NCBI GenBank assembly: GCA_900316305.1
Contig: ONCM01000004.1
Span: 25,132-89,131, forward strand
Origin: an uncultured Bacteroidales bacterium
GTDB lineage: Bacteria > Bacteroidota > Bacteroidia > Bacteroidales > WCHB1-69
DNA length: 64,000 nt
Reading direction: 5' to 3'
Under the pieces are notes generated by a model. That model did no database searches. It had not been told where the DNA came from and was given only the letters and a program-made list of their open reading frames with translations. A program made the position numbers and the translations under genes. Numbering within the stretch: the stretch's first letter is position 1; each line of letters starts with the position of its first letter. Below are positions 9,206 to 22,000 of the stretch, in pieces.

Positions 9206-9239
9206 AAAAAAAACGGTTTCTTTCGAAACCGTTTTTTTT
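9206..9239. terminator. Bidirectional intrinsic terminator
   Basis: CGGTTTC (9214-9220) pairs with GAAACCG (9225-9231), with A8 before and T8 after. It is a strong stem with U-tracts on both strands, placed to end the acetyltransferase transcript and the str operon/tRNA-Ala transcript. Confidence 0.9.
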
Positions 9240-9246
9240 ACGTACG

Positions 9247-9320
9247 TGGAGCGTATGAGAATCGAACTCACGACCTCTTGACTGCCAGTCAAACGCTCTA
9301 GCCAACTGAGCTAACGCCCC
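9247..9320 (-). tRNA. tRNA-Ala (anticodon GGC)
   Basis: All 74 nt fold as a cloverleaf: acceptor GGGGCGT/ACGCTCC, D-stem GCTC/GAGC, anticodon stem TTTGA/TCAAG with loop CTGGCAG, and T-stem GTGAG/CTCAT. The acceptor has the G3:U70 wobble pair that marks alanine tRNAs. The CCA end is not encoded. It lies 34 bp after the rpsJ stop with no terminator between them, so it is probably co-transcribed with the ribosomal protein operon. Confidence 0.95.
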
Positions 9321-9354
9321 AGAGTTAGCCTGATGTTCAGGCTGTTTGTTTACT

Positions 9355-9669
9355 TCAGACTTTGATTTCAACGTCAACGCCGCTGGGCAATTCCAGCTTC
9401 ATCAGAGCGTCGATGGTCTGAGTGGTGGTACCGTAGATGTCCAGGATTCTCTTGTAGGTGGAGAGCTGGAACTGTTCTCTAGACTTCTTGTTGACGAAGG
9501 TAGAGCGGTTCACGGTGAAGATTTTCTTGTGGGTCGGAAGCGGAATAGGGCCAACGAGCACCACTTTGTCGTCCTTCACGCTGTTCACAGTCTTGACGAT
9601 CTTCTCGGCAGACTTGTCAACCAACGTGTGGTCGAATGATTTCAGTTTAATTCTAATTCTATGAGCCAT
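9355..9669 (-). CDS. rpsJ: 30S ribosomal protein uS10
   Basis: The 104-residue protein is full length for uS10 ([46 protein letters not shown]). It is part of the 30S head and also takes part in NusB-dependent antitermination. It is the last protein gene of the str cluster. In most Bacteroidota it is followed by rplC and the S10/spc genes, but here tRNA-Ala and a terminator follow. The 85-bp gap before it (to fusA) is filled with short TTTACTG/AGCTTAG-type word repeats. Confidence 0.98.
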   Translation of the reverse strand: MAHRIRIKLKSFDHTLVDKSAEKIVKTVNSVKDDKVVLVGPIPLPTHKKIFTVNRSTFVNKKSREQFQLSTYKRILDIYGTTTQTIDALMKLELPSGVDVEIKV

Positions 9670-9754
9670 TTATCTTTATTGTTTAATTGTTTACTGTTTA
9701 CTGTTTAAGGGTTAAAGCTTAGTAGCTTAGAAGCTTAATAGCTTAGATTCAAAG

Positions 9755-11848
9755 TTATAAAATAAAACGTCCAACGTTCATGATGTAGTCTTTGATCTCA
9801 GGGGTGACCTCCGCGTATTTCAGGAATTCCATACTGAAGGTGGCGCGTCCTGAGGTGATGGAGCGTAACGTAGTCACATATCCGAACATTTCAGCCAAGG
9901 GCACTTGCGCCGTGATGATTTGGAAACCGACTTTGGCGTCGATTTGTTCCAGCACGGAGCGTCTGCGGTTGAGGTCGCCGGTGACGTTGCCGATGTACTC
10001 GTCCGGGGTGGTGATTTCCACCTTCATGATGGGTTCGAGTATGGCGGTGTCGATGTCTTTCAGTGCTTCGCGGAAGCCGATCTTCGCGCAGACCTCGAAC
10101 GACAGAGCGTCAGAGTCTGTGGGGTGCGATTCGCCGTCCGTGACGGTGACTGAGAGAGCCTCCAACGGAAAACCGTATTTGCCGTTGGACATGGCGATTT
10201 TGAATCCTTTTTCCGCACCGATGATGTAGTTCTTCGGCACGAGGTCGCCCTTGATTTCGTTGCTGAATTGCAACCCTTTGGCGTCGAGGGGCAGCGGGTC
10301 GATATGGAAGTCCAGCACTGCGAAGGATCCGCGTCCGCCGTTTTGGCGTTTGTAGGCTTCGCGGTGTTGCACGGGTACCAGTACGGCCTCCTTGTAGGCG
10401 ACGCGCGGTTTACCGTGGTTGCAATCGACGTTGAACTCGCGTTTGAGGCGGTCCAACAGGATTTCCAAGTGCAACTCGCCCATGCCGCTGATCAGCGTTT
10501 GTCCGGATTCGGAGTCCTCCTTCACTTGGAAGGTGGGATCCTCATCAGCCAGCTTGCTGAGGGCCAGCGTCATCTTCTCCTCATCGTCTTTGGTTTTGGG
10601 CTCGATGGCGATTTGGATCACGGGTTCGGGGAACACGATGTTCTCCAGAATCACGGGATGCCGTTCGTCCGTCAAGCTGTCGCCGGTGTGAATGTCTTTC
10701 ATGCCGACGAGGGCGACGATATTTCCTGCGGTAGCGCTTTCCAACGGTTGTTGCTTGTTGGAGTGCATTTGCAGAATCTTGGCTGCGCGCTCTTTTTTGC
10801 CGGAGGTGACATTGAAAACGTTCTCGCCTGCTTTCAGTTCGCCGGAATAGACCTTGATGAAGGTCAGTTTTCCGATATAAGGATCGGTTGCGATTTTGAA
10901 AGCGAGGGCTGCAAACGGTTCGTTGACATCAGCCTTGCGGGTCTCTTTCTCCTCGGTTTTGGGGTTAATGCCTTCGATTGCAGGCATGTCCAAAGGGGAG
11001 GGGAGGTACTTCACGATGGCGTCAATGACACGTTGCACCCCTTTGTTCTTGAAAGAGGACCCGCAGAGTACGGGTTCGATCTTGCGGGCGAGGGTCGCCT
11101 CGCGAATCGTGGCCTCCATCTCCTCGATGGTGATGCTGTCAGGATCTTCGAAGTATTTCTCCATGATGGATTCGTTGAGCTCTGACAGAGTCTCGAGAAG
11201 GAGGGTGCGGTATTGGTTGACATCGTCCTGCATGTCGGCGGGGATGGGGATTTCGTGGTAGGTGCTACCGAGGTCATCCTCGTCCCATTCGTATGCCTTC
11301 ATTTCGAGGAGGTCAACAATGCCGGTGAAGTTGTCTTCGCTGCCGATGGGCAGTTGGAGGGGCAGGGGGTGGGCTTTCAGTTTGTCTTGAATCTGGTTGA
11401 CGACGGCGTAGAAGTTAGCGCCGGCGCGGTCCATCTTGTTGACGTAGCAGATGCGTGCCACGTCGTACTTGTTAGCCTGCCGCCATACGGTCTCCGACTG
11501 TGCTTCCACGCCTCCGACGGCGCAGAATATGGCTACAGCTCCATCCAATATTCTCAAAGAACGTTCGACTTCGACGGTGAAATCAACGTGACCTGGAGTG
11601 TCGATGATGTTGATTTTATAGTCTTGGTCGTTGTATTTCCACATCACTGTGGTGGCCGCGCTGGTGATGGTGATTCCGCGTTCTTGCTCCTGCACCATCC
11701 AGTCCATCGTGGCAGTTCCCTCATCCACCTCACCGATCTTATAGCTTTTTCCGGTGTAGTACAGAATCCGTTCGGTGGTGGTCGTCTTGCCGGCGTCAAT
11801 ATGGGCCATTATGCCGATATTGCGTATCTGATGCAAATCTTCTGCCAT
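9755..11848 (-). CDS. fusA: Translation elongation factor G
   Basis: EF-G is the GTPase that drives translocation on the ribosome. I chose the ATG at 11848 (697 residues, [18 protein letters not shown]). Visible motifs are the P-loop [12 protein letters not shown] near residue 15, the switch region [13 protein letters not shown] and NKMD. All C-terminal EF-G domains are present, ending [24 protein letters not shown]. Its position between rpsG and rpsJ marks it as the main translational EF-G. A 16-residue upstream extension to 11896 would reach the rpsG stop and is unlikely. Confidence 0.97.
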   Translation of the reverse strand: MAEDLHQIRNIGIMAHIDAGKTTTTERILYYTGKSYKIGEVDEGTATMDWMVQEQERGITITSAATTVMWKYNDQDYKINIIDTPGHVDFTVEVERSLRILDGAVAIFCAVGGVEAQSETVWRQANKYDVARICYVNKMDRAGANFYAVVNQIQDKLKAHPLPLQLPIGSEDNFTGIVDLLEMKAYEWDEDDLGSTYHEIPIPADMQDDVNQYRTLLLETLSELNESIMEKYFEDPDSITIEEMEATIREATLARKIEPVLCGSSFKNKGVQRVIDAIVKYLPSPLDMPAIEGINPKTEEKETRKADVNEPFAALAFKIATDPYIGKLTFIKVYSGELKAGENVFNVTSGKKERAAKILQMHSNKQQPLESATAGNIVALVGMKDIHTGDSLTDERHPVILENIVFPEPVIQIAIEPKTKDDEEKMTLALSKLADEDPTFQVKEDSESGQTLISGMGELHLEILLDRLKREFNVDCNHGKPRVAYKEAVLVPVQHREAYKRQNGGRGSFAVLDFHIDPLPLDAKGLQFSNEIKGDLVPKNYIIGAEKGFKIAMSNGKYGFPLEALSVTVTDGESHPTDSDALSFEVCAKIGFREALKDIDTAILEPIMKVEITTPDEYIGNVTGDLNRRRSVLEQIDAKVGFQIITAQVPLAEMFGYVTTLRSITSGRATFSMEFLKYAEVTPEIKDYIMNVGRFIL

Positions 11849-11896
11849 CTTAGCGAATGCTGTTTTAAGGTGAAATGAATGGGAGGCTGACGCCAA

Positions 11897-12364
11897 CTAC
11901 ATGCGCATGTGTGCGAATGCCTTGTTGGCTTCGGCCATTCTGTGAATTTCCTCTTTCTTCTTGAAAGCGGCGCCTTCACTCTTATATGCAGCCATGATCT
12001 CCTGAGCAAGCTTGTCGGCCATGGTTTTCTCATGACGTTTGCGTGCGAAGGCGATCAGGTTCTTCATACCTACGGACTGCTTTCTGCCCGGTTTGATTTC
12101 CTCAGGGACGGGGAGGGTGGTACCGCCGACGCGCTTACTCTTGACCTCCACGCTGGGGGTGACGTTTTCGAGGGCTTTCTTCCACACTTCGAGACCGTTC
12201 TCGTTGGTCTTCTCGCTCACGATGTCGATAGCGTTGTAGAAGATTTCGAAAGCAAGGTTCTTTTTGCCTTTCAACATGATGTTATTGACGAATTTCGTTA
12301 CTTGTTCGTCATTGAATTTCGGATCCGGAAGAATGATCCTTTTCTTTGCATGTGAATTTCTCAT
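11897..12364 (-). CDS. rpsG: 30S ribosomal protein uS7
   Basis: The 155-residue protein is the usual length for uS7 ([58 protein letters not shown]). It organises the 3' major domain of 16S rRNA at the decoding and exit sites, and in other bacteria it represses its own operon. It lies between rpsL (81 bp gap) and fusA (48 bp gap). Confidence 0.98.
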   Translation of the reverse strand: MRNSHAKKRIILPDPKFNDEQVTKFVNNIMLKGKKNLAFEIFYNAIDIVSEKTNENGLEVWKKALENVTPSVEVKSKRVGGTTLPVPEEIKPGRKQSVGMKNLIAFARKRHEKTMADKLAQEIMAAYKSEGAAFKKKEEIHRMAEANKAFAHMRM

Positions 12365-12446
12365 ACTCTTGTATCTTCAATAATTGGGTTATTTACTCTT
12401 GAATCGCCAATCGCGGCGTTCAATTTACATTAATTTTAGGGAATTA

Positions 12447-12833
12447 TTATTTGCTAGGGGCTTTTTTGGGACGTTTGGCACCGTATTTGGAGCGTCCTTG
12501 CAGACGGCCGTCAACGCCGGCGGAGTCAAGGGCACCGCGAACGATGTGGTAACGGACACCAGGAAGGTCTTTCACACGGCCTCCGCGAACCAGCACGATG
12601 CTGTGTTCCTGAAGGTTGTGGCCTTCACCGGGGATGTAGGCGTTCACCTCTTTACCGTTGGTCATTCTAACTCTGGCCACCTTACGCATGGCTGAATTAG
12701 GTTTTTTCGGCGTCGTGGTGTACACTCTCAAGCAAACACCGCGTCTTTGCGGACATGCGTCCAAAGCCTTGGACTTACTTTGCGAAGTAAGCTTTTTTCT
12801 TCCCTTTCTTACTAATTGTTGAATGGTAGGCAT
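12447..12833 (-). CDS. rpsL: 30S ribosomal protein uS12
   Basis: The 128-residue protein is first in the str operon and carries the decoding-centre loops [10 protein letters not shown] and [12 protein letters not shown]. The lysines known from other bacteria to decide streptomycin sensitivity (in PKKPNSA and RVKDLPG) are unaltered. The -7 box at 12895-12902 should drive rpsL-rpsG-fusA-rpsJ-tRNA-Ala as one transcript. Confidence 0.98.
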   Translation of the reverse strand: MPTIQQLVRKGRKKLTSQSKSKALDACPQRRGVCLRVYTTTPKKPNSAMRKVARVRMTNGKEVNAYIPGEGHNLQEHSIVLVRGGRVKDLPGVRYHIVRGALDSAGVDGRLQGRSKYGAKRPKKAPSK

Positions 12834-12894
12834 AAATTTTTTTTCCTTTTAATTTTTTGATTTTAAGTTCTTTTTGTTCTAAAATTTCGGGCTG

Positions 12895-12902
12895 CAAAAA
12901 TA
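12895..12902 (-). promoter_or_regulatory. -7 box of the str operon
   Basis: Minus-strand TATTTTTG, followed by a GC, lies 62 bp before the rpsL ATG. No clear -33 element is visible. Confidence 0.6.
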
Positions 12903-12965
12903 CACTTTTTTTGATTCTGATTTGTGGTCGCAAACTTTTTTTTTCAACAGGTGTTAAAAAGAGGT

Positions 12966-13016
12966 TACAAGTTTAGAAGCTTAGGAGTTTAGGTGGTTAG
13001 AAGTTTACAAGTTTAT
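12966..13016. repeat. AGTTTANN word repeat
   Basis: Degenerate tandem copies of GTTTAGAAG/GTTTACAA-type words, the same family as at 28690-28789. They sit in the 224-bp gap between the giant gene's stop and rpsL. Confidence 0.6.
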
Positions 13017-13033
13017 AGGGATGGTGTCCCGTT

Positions 13034-13061
13034 GTAGAGACGCGCCATGGCACGTCTCTAC
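13034..13061. repeat. 28-bp palindromic repeat, copy 3, overlapping a stop codon
   Basis: Arms GTAGAGACG and CGTCTCTAC flank the core CGCCATGGCA. The right arm supplies the TAG stop of the giant gene (13058-13060), so the repeat has set or moved the end of that reading frame. Confidence 0.9.
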
Positions 13062-16000
13062 TGGGAGATCTTCCGGATGCAGCGCACGCCTTGAAGGTCG
13101 GTCTTTGGATGATTGCTGAACAATCCCTCATTACAATAATATTGTATAACGGCGCTGTTGAAAGTGCTGGTGTTGGTCCCGGGCATCCAGAAGTAGCTGC
13201 CGGTCAGCTGGTCTTCGTAACGTTGGGACACACTGTTGAAGTGGCCGTTGGCGCGTGCGTTGAAGCCCGTGTTCGGGACGGTGCCCTCGTGGCCGCTCAG
13301 CCAATACTGCGTGCCCGGATCCTTCAGCAGTTCGGTGCCGCCGGCGGTAGCGTTCAGCAGGGCGAAGTCGGCCTCGTTGGCCACCGCCCAGCCGTCGGGA
13401 CAGATACCCTGCACGTAGGGTTCGCCGTCGTAGCCGATCTGTGTCGCGGGAACAGCGTTATTGTCGTTCTCGGGTACGCCCATGGCGGTGTACCAGCTGT
13501 AGAGATAGCCGAACTTCTCCACATTGGCATCGTCGTCTCCGAATGCTTTATGTTTGCCGGTGGCCCACTGCAGGTTCTCGGTGAACCAGCACTGCGTGCC
13601 GATGCGAACAGCGTCGTAGATATGGCCGTAGAACTCCATCCCGGAGCATTCGGCGAGATTCTGCTCAATGAGGAGCGTGACATCGAAGGCGGGAGCGTAA
13701 CTGGAGGTCACATTCGAAGAAGTGGCATCTAGGACAAAGAGGGACTTTTCGATGGTACCGGTTTCCATGAAAGCCTGGGAAGAGCCATCATGGCTGACAT
13801 ACACGCCCGGGGCTGCACTTGACGTCCATAGTTGGCCGCTAAGCGATTGTCCCTCCACTAATCCCGTCACATGGAGCTGATCAGCAGTGACGGTGAAAAT
13901 CTCGCCATCATACACCTTGCTGGAATCGAGAGAAATGCTAATGGACTTCTTGGTGATCTTCAGCCAACCGTCCGTCACATCGAAAGAAACATCATAGTTG
14001 GTGTTCGTTGCGCTGAACTGCTCGGCCGTCAATCCCATCATGTACTTGCCACCGTTTTCAGAGGTCACATTCGTGCCGCGGGCCACTGCTTCAGGACCAA
14101 CGATGTCATTTTCGGTCAATGTTGTCCCGGTGGGGATGTTGACGGTATAACCCGTCACGCTCTGCTCACTGCCGTTGTAGGTCTTCGAGGCCGTGTTGCC
14201 GGTGATGGTGACCGTTACGGACGCTGGTTTCACGGTAATCGTCTGCTCCTTTGTGGTTGCATTCTGACAGGTGTCCGTCATCGTCCAGCTTCTGACGATG
14301 GTCAGGGAGCCGTCAGGATTTGTAGCAGGGGCGGAATCCTGATAAGTTGTATCGGCCGTTGAACAGGTGGCCGACACATTACTGACCGTTCCAGTGATCG
14401 CCGGATCAATGTCATAAGTGCTGTCCAAGTTGCGGAAAACGGTGATATTATTGGGCGCGGCAAAAGTGGGTGCCGTCGTGTTGCCACCACTCACGCTTTG
14501 CGTCTTCGTTTCCGTGACACAGCCGTTTGTGATGGTGAAGGTACGGGTCACTTTCCAAGAACAGTTGCTGGCACTCTCCACAACATCTTCGGAGGTGACA
14601 GATAGACTATGGATGTTGTTGCAATCGGTGGAGTACATATTCCAGACATCGCCATTGGTTTTGAGATGCGAAGTCACATCTGCTGAGTAACAAGCGTTGC
14701 CCAAAGTCACATCTGTCAGGTCGTTGTCGGTGAAATGCAGCTGTGAAGGCAGGACATGGTACGTATAATACCACTGGAATACCTTGCCCGCACAATCTTG
14801 ATAGGTGTAATTATAGGTAAAATCACCGGTGCAGGAAGACGATTGGTAGTTGTTGCTCAGCGTAGGTTCGCCCGGCTCGAGCACATTACCACAAGTATCC
14901 ACCACCATCGGCATTGCGATATTGGAATTTTCATGCGGCGGGATGATTTCATCCACATAGCAATATACCTCAGAAGAGGTGGGCACAGGTTCGCCAACTT
15001 CGTGGGGTGCTTCATTATGGGTGATATTAATAACCTGGGATACTGTCACACTGTCGCTGCAACCGTCCGAGATGGTGTAATATCTCGTCACTGAGGAGCA
15101 GGCGGCACCCGTGTGTACATCGTGGCTGGAGATATGGAGATCGCCCGGGCAGTCGCCTTGGATGGTCAGACCGGCGGATTCGAGTCCCTCCACTGTCGTA
15201 TAAGGTGCTGGCGCATCGCTTGCGGTGCAACCGTTGACCGTAACAGTCTCCAATGTGCCGACAACGATGAGGGTGTCGTCCACAATCGTCAGCACACCAG
15301 GCAGATAGGTAATATTGTAGTTACCCTGTTTGATCGCGCCGGAGGGCGTAATGGCATACGTTCCGACCGTGTCTCCAGGCTCTCGAGTGATGGTGTCGGA
15401 AATCACACTTTCGGAATCGCCATTCTTCAGACCAGTAACGGTGGCGGTCAATGGCGGATCGGGTGTGCCACGCACTTTCTCCTTGTTATCGGCCATCACC
15501 ATAGCGGTAGCCGGGGTGATGGTGAAGCTGCCCGGGACGGTTGCCACCTCATAGTTCGGATTGCTGCCGAGGGTGACGGAGATGGGGTAGGTGCCGACAT
15601 TCTCGCCTTCGGTTCGGGACAAGGTGAAAGCAATAACATCGCTTCCCACAGTGCCGGTGACCGTGGCGGTGAGTGTCGGGTCGGCATTGCCGTAAATCTT
15701 ACCCTTGTTGTTGGCGACCACAGTGGCAGGTTTCTTGTTGATGGTGAAAGTGCCAGATGTGGTGGTTACCTCGTAGTTGGGGTTGTTGCCAAGGGTGACG
15801 GAGATGGGGTAGGTGCCGGCGTTCTCGCCTTCGGATCGGGACAAGGTGTAGGCGATGGCATCGCTTCCCACAGAACCGATTACGGTAGCAGTGAGGGTCG
15901 GGTCAGAGTTGCCGTAGGTTTTGCTAGCATTATTAGCGGTTACGGTGGCAGGCTTCTTGTTGATGGTGAAGGTACCGGTGATTGTGGTCACGTCGTAGTT

Positions 16001-19000
16001 GGGGTTGTTGCCAAGGGTGACGGTGATGGGGTAGGTGCCCGCGTTCTCGCCTTCGGCTCGGGACAAGGTGAAGGCGATGGTATCGCCTTCCACGGAACCT
16101 TCCACAGAAACGGAGAATTCGGGATCAGGGGTGCCGTAGGTTTTGCTGTTATCAATGGCCGTTACCATGGCAGGTTTTTTGTCGATAAAGAAGACACCGT
16201 TCGTTGGGGTCACCTCGTAGTTGGGATTGTAACCGGGGGTGACGGTGATGGGGTAAGTGCCGGCGTTCTCACCTTCGGCGCGGGATAAGGAGAAAGCGAT
16301 GGCATCTCCTTCCACGGAACCTACTATGGTAGCCGTTAGTTCGGGGTCGGTGTCACTGTAGGTTTTGCTAACATTTTCGGCGGTGATGGTGGCAGGCCGT
16401 TTGTTGATGGTGAAGGTGCCGTTGGTCGGTGTAACCTCGTAGTTCGGGTTGTTGCCGAGGGTGACGGTAATGGGGTAGGTGCCGACCGTTTCGCCAGCTT
16501 CGCGGCTCAACGAGAAGGCGATGGTATCGCCTTCGACAGTGCCTGTGATCGTGGCGGTGAGCGTCGGGTCGGTGTTGCCGTAGGTTTTCGACGAATCATC
16601 GGCTGTCACCGTGGCCGGAGCCTTGGTAATGGTCTGCCAACCATCTTCCGTCACAATGAAGTTCACATGGGGGAAGTTGGTGTTCGTATTGGAGAACTGA
16701 TTTGCATTCAACCCCATCGGCGTTGTACCCACATCCGTTCTTGCCGCTGATGCAGAACCGCTAAAAGTAAAGTCGTGTTCTGTATATGACGGATTGCTGA
16801 CACTGACCACATCATACCCGATAACGGAATGTTCAACACCATTGTAAACCGCTGTGTCGCGATGACCGGCAATTCTCACTTCTATCGCATCCGAGGAGGT
16901 GATCGTCAGCGTACCGGGTACGTAATTCACATTGTAATTGCCCTGAACGGCATTACCACTCGGAGTGATGGCATACGTGCCGACATCCTCGCCTTCGGCT
17001 CGGGACAAGGTGAAAGCGATGGCATCGTTTTCCAAGGTACCAGAGATGGTAGCGGAGAATTCGGGGTCGGGGTCACCGTAGGCTTTGGCGGTGTCATGGG
17101 CGGTGACGGTGGCAGCTTTCCTGTTGATGGTGAAGGTGCCGTTTGTGGCGGTCACTTCGTAGTTGGGGTTGCTGCCGAGGGTGACGGTGATGGGGTAGGT
17201 GCCCGCGTTCTCGCCTTCGGCTCGGGACAAGGTGAAGGCGATGGTTTCGCTTTCCACAGAACCTGTGACCGTGGCGGTGAGGGTGGGGTCGGTTTCACCG
17301 TAGGTTTTGCTCTTGTTGTCGGCAACCACCGTCGCAGGAGCTGGGGTTATAGTCTGGTAGCCATCTGTCACAATGAACGTCACATCAAAGCTTCCATTAT
17401 TGTTGATAAACTGCCCTGCAGCCAATCCCATATAGCTGGTGCCGACATACGTTCTTTCGGCTTCGGTAGTAGTGCCATTAAAGTCGAAATCATTTTCCGT
17501 ATAGTCCGGATTGCTGATAGAGACGACATCGTAACCGTTCACGCTATGTCCCTCTCCGTCGTAAGCGGTTGTATTGCTATGGCCGACAATTCTCACCACC
17601 ACCTCGGTGGAAGAGGTGATCGTGAGCGTACCGGGCACGTAGGTCACATCGTAGTTGCCTTGCACGGCATCGCCCGAAGGCGTGATGGCGTATGTGCCAA
17701 CCGTCTCACCAGCCTCTCTGTTCAGTGTATAAGTAATGACACTTGCTGCATCGTTATTTTGCAGGCCGCTAACCGTGGCGGTCAGTTCAGGATCTATCGC
17801 ATCTTTCACTTTCTCTTTGTCATCGGCCGTAACCGTCGCGGTAGCTCTAGTGATGGTGAATGTGCCGGGGGTAGCGGTCACTGTGTAGTTGGGGTTGGTG
17901 CCGAGGGTGACGGAGATGGGGTAGGTGCCGGTCGTTTCGCCGGCTTCGCGGGATAAGGTGAAATCAATAACATCGCTTTCCACAGTACCGGTGACCGTGG
18001 CGGTGAGTTCGGGATCGCTATCGCCGTAGGTTTTGCTCTTGTTGTCGGCGGTCACTGTCACGGGGGCGGGTGTCACCTTCAGCACACCGAGATTGTCGCT
18101 AATCTCGTAGTTGTTCGGATTAGTAGTGCCCCAGTCGATGGTGTAGGTGTTGGCACTCTCGCCGACTTCCGTCTGGCTGCCAGTGGTGGTCACAGTAATG
18201 CTTTCATTCGAGGCCAGGCCAGAGATGCTGCCCGCCCCTGTGGAGGGATCGAATGCGGCGGTGAGCGCGGTGCCGTCGTAGGGCTTGGTGGCGGACGGGG
18301 TGGTGATGAAGAGATCGGTTGGCTCCACGGTCAGCGTGCCCGCGACTGTGGTCACATTGGTGAAGTAGTCGGTCTTAGTCTCGCCATTGGCGTTCTTGAT
18401 CACGTAACTGGTCACCTCGTTTGCGCTGGTGCCGACATCGGTCTGGCTGCCGCTCGTGGTGGCTTCCACATAGAAGTCGTTGGGCAGACCAGTGGCGACT
18501 ACGGTGTCGTTGGTCAATGCGGTACCATCGTACTTTTTGCTAGCGCTTTTCGCGGTCAGTGTTATTGGCTGTGTGTTGGGGGTGACAGTGAGCGTACCGA
18601 AATGATTGATCACCGTGTAGTTTTTCTGCTGCGCTATGTTCTCGTCCCAGGGACCGGGATTGCCCCAGTCAATATAGCAGGTGTTGGGGCTGGAGCCCAC
18701 ATCCGTCAGGCTGGCGGAGGGCATACACCAGACGTGCTCGCCATTCTGCAGTCCCTGAACATTCCAGTCGTAGCTGGTCAGCTCCGTGCCGTCGTACTCT
18801 TTGGTGGCACTACCTGTGAAGAGCGTCAGCGTCGCGGGCACGATGACGATACAGCTGTCGATGGGATAGAAGTGGTAGAGGCAGGTCTTGTCTTTACCCG
18901 TCTCCGCGTCTTTGATACTCCAACCTACAATTTTGTTTCTCACGCTGTCCACATCCTTGATCATCATATCCGGGTTCGAAAGAGACACTATCAGCGAGTC

Positions 19001-22000
19001 TCCAATCCTGAGGGCGAGCTGCCTCCACTGGTCACTGGTAACATAGTATTCAGCCCGTTCCGGAACCTTCCAATTATCGTCATATTCCACGACGTTGATG
19101 CTGTTGAGCGAGACAGGGATGCCGTCATAGACCTTTTTGAAACCCTTGGCGCGAAGTGTCATCTTGGGGTTGATAGGATCGTTGACTTTAATCTGTTTAT
19201 CTTGATAGCACCCCAAACTGTCAGTGATAGTAATGTAATACAAGCCGTTGGCGAGGTTGAACAGGGTGTCGTAGCCTTTCGGTACACCGGATTCGTCGGG
19301 GGGATTGAGGGCGGGGATCGTGTCGTCGGCTATTAACCTATGGTTCGAATCCCAGCACATAATCGAATACGGCGAACCGTCCCTGTTGAATTCGAACTGC
19401 CTGATCACAAGCTCAATCCAGCCGTCGTCAGTATCGACGCAGTTGCCCCATTTGGTTGCGAGGTAGTTAAAGGAATATTCATCAACCAATATGGTGTCGT
19501 GAGCTTGGCACAAAGGAGCGTTAATATCAGTGGTGGTGAGATAGTAGGTGTCGGAGGAGAGGTAGCGGAGGGAGTCGGGATGACCGGCAATGAAAGATTC
19601 ATTGTCAATGGTGCCATTCGCCCTTGACCATTCGTAGGTATATTCTGTGCTGGTATGTTCTGTGCTGAATCCGCCGCCGATGACCGTCGCTTTCAGGAAT
19701 CCGATGTTGTGCCCGTATTTACTCCAATAGCTATCCATGCAGGCATCTTGCTTGGCGAGGGTCGTCTCCAGCGGTGTTGAGAAGAACAGTTCGATGGCCT
19801 TTGTGCTGTCGCAATCCTCACCTTCGGGACTATAGGAATAGAAACCGGGTTCGTCCAAGATTTCGGTGTGGTCGTTGGTCGGCTTCCAAGCATAAGCGGA
19901 GCAGGCCAGTATGGTGTCGATCTTGATATTTGCCGCTGCGACGTTCAGCGGCATCACACGGCGTTCGCAGCTGATACTACCCGACAGAACCACCATTAGC
20001 GAATCTTCGCCGCAGGTAAAAAGCGAGAATTCGCCGTTGGTGGTTTCTGGATCGGGAGTATTTAACGCGGTGCCCGTACCGTAGCGATACCATTTGGCAT
20101 CGGCGGTAGTGTCGGCGGTGAAATCCGCCACAATGTTGTTCACCGTCATGTGTCCGGGCAGGTAAATAGGCTTCACCGAGGCAATGGCCGCAGGGGAATT
20201 ATGAATGATGAATTCTGAATTCTGAATAGTTTTGAGACGAGGGTATTCATTCTCGTTATAGGACCAGTAAGTGTCGCCTAACTCAGTTTTAAGGCTGTCG
20301 CCAATCATTTCGGCGGTTGAGTGGGCGGTGGGGCCCTCTGCATCCTGCAGATGTTTATCTTTCAGAGGACAGAGCTGTTTGTCGAAATAACAATGATGAA
20401 TGTTGAATGATGAATTCTGAATTAAATTGACAAATGGATCTGTCACGGTGTCGCCACTAACATATCCCGCGTTGTAACAATTGTACATGGTACATTGTGC
20501 ATTGTACAGTGCACCGGCAAGGCCGCCAACTTGCGTTTTACCGTTAATTGCTCCGGTATTGTAACAATTCTGAATTCTGAATTCTGAATTCTGAATTGAA
20601 CCAATCATACCGCCAACCCGACTGTCATTATCGGAGCCGCTGACCATTCCATAATTGAAACTTTGCTTTATAGACCCCAGATAATTATCATTTATCAATT
20701 CTTCATTATCAATTAAACCGACAATTCCGCCTACGGATTGATTGCCGCGCACATTGCTGCCGTTATAGCAGTCGAAGATTTGGGAAAAGAATGCTTCGCC
20801 GATGAGGCCGCCCACAGCAGTTTGGCCTTTAACGACGGGAGTGGAGCTGCAGCTGGACAGGGTGCCGCAGTGGCTGACAGTACCGTTGCAGTATCCGGCC
20901 AGGGCGCCCACGCGGTTGTTGGCCGAGAGGAGGGAGACGTCGTAGAGGAAGAGGTTTTTCACGCGGCCCTGGAGATAGCCGAAGAGGCCCCAGAAGTCCA
21001 AGTCCTCGCTAGTGTTTATGAAACTGACGTGGACCGCGTGCCCGCCGCCGTCGAGGTAGCCGCGGAAAGGATGTTCTTCGGTGCCGATGGGCAACCAACT
21101 ATAGTCAATGTAATTCACATCGTTATTGAGGCGGAAGTAGAAGCCGTCGGCGTCTGCGGGAATGGGGGTGGCATCGGTCAATAGTTGATTACTACCATAG
21201 AAAGATCCATTGGAGTAATAGAACGTCTGGCCGTTTTTGATATAAATCCTGAGTTGCGGGAAGCCAACACTGTTTACGATAAGGGGCTGCTGTTCAGAGA
21301 TGCCGAAGGAGAGCTGTACGGCGCGGAGAGGGATGGTATGGTTTTCCCCATTACTAAATATAGATTTCGTGGCTTTGATGCGCATGAAGTTGCGCATACC
21401 AGAGGGAGTGAGGGTGGTGCCCGAAAGAGTGGCTGCGTTGTCGCTGTTTTTGACCTTGCTCCATTTGAAGTTGGTGCCTGTAACAGGGGTGTAGGAAGGC
21501 AATGTGTAGGAAGTGTCGGGGGAGAAGGACAAGTTATAGATATCGCCAATCTGCAACGCAAGTGCCGAGACCTGGCTGGCATCAGTGTTGGAAATGGTGG
21601 ACAGACGCGGGTACATACCCTCGCCGTATATCCACGGACGGTCGCTACCGAAGGTGACTCCCATCATCTCGGAGGTGGAATGTGCCGTAACCCCCGTCAC
21701 ATCCTCCTCGTTCACGCCCTTGTAGGAACACATCTGCTTGTCGTAATGGAGGTTGTGGAACATGGTCGTGTCCGATGTGTAACCGCACACGGCACCGACC
21801 ATCGAGGATCCCTCGACCCAGCCGGCGGAGTAACCATAGCCGGAGGCCACGGTGGGATCAAGCTGCGAACCAACGATACCACCTACCTGCGAAATGCCTT
21901 TCACGATGCCCGTGTGGTAACAATCGGTGAAATGGCAGGCCTCCGACAGATGTCCTATCAGGCCCCCCACAAAGTAGCGACCCATCACCAAACCGCTGTT

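Noticed and set aside
10268-11185. 305-codon open frame on the plus strand
   Set aside because: Antisense to fusA; no domain or promoter of its own.
15113-17956. Long plus-strand frames rich in GDGDGVGA-type repeats
   Set aside because: They mirror the MBG repeats of the giant gene on the other strand; the repetition comes from the real gene.
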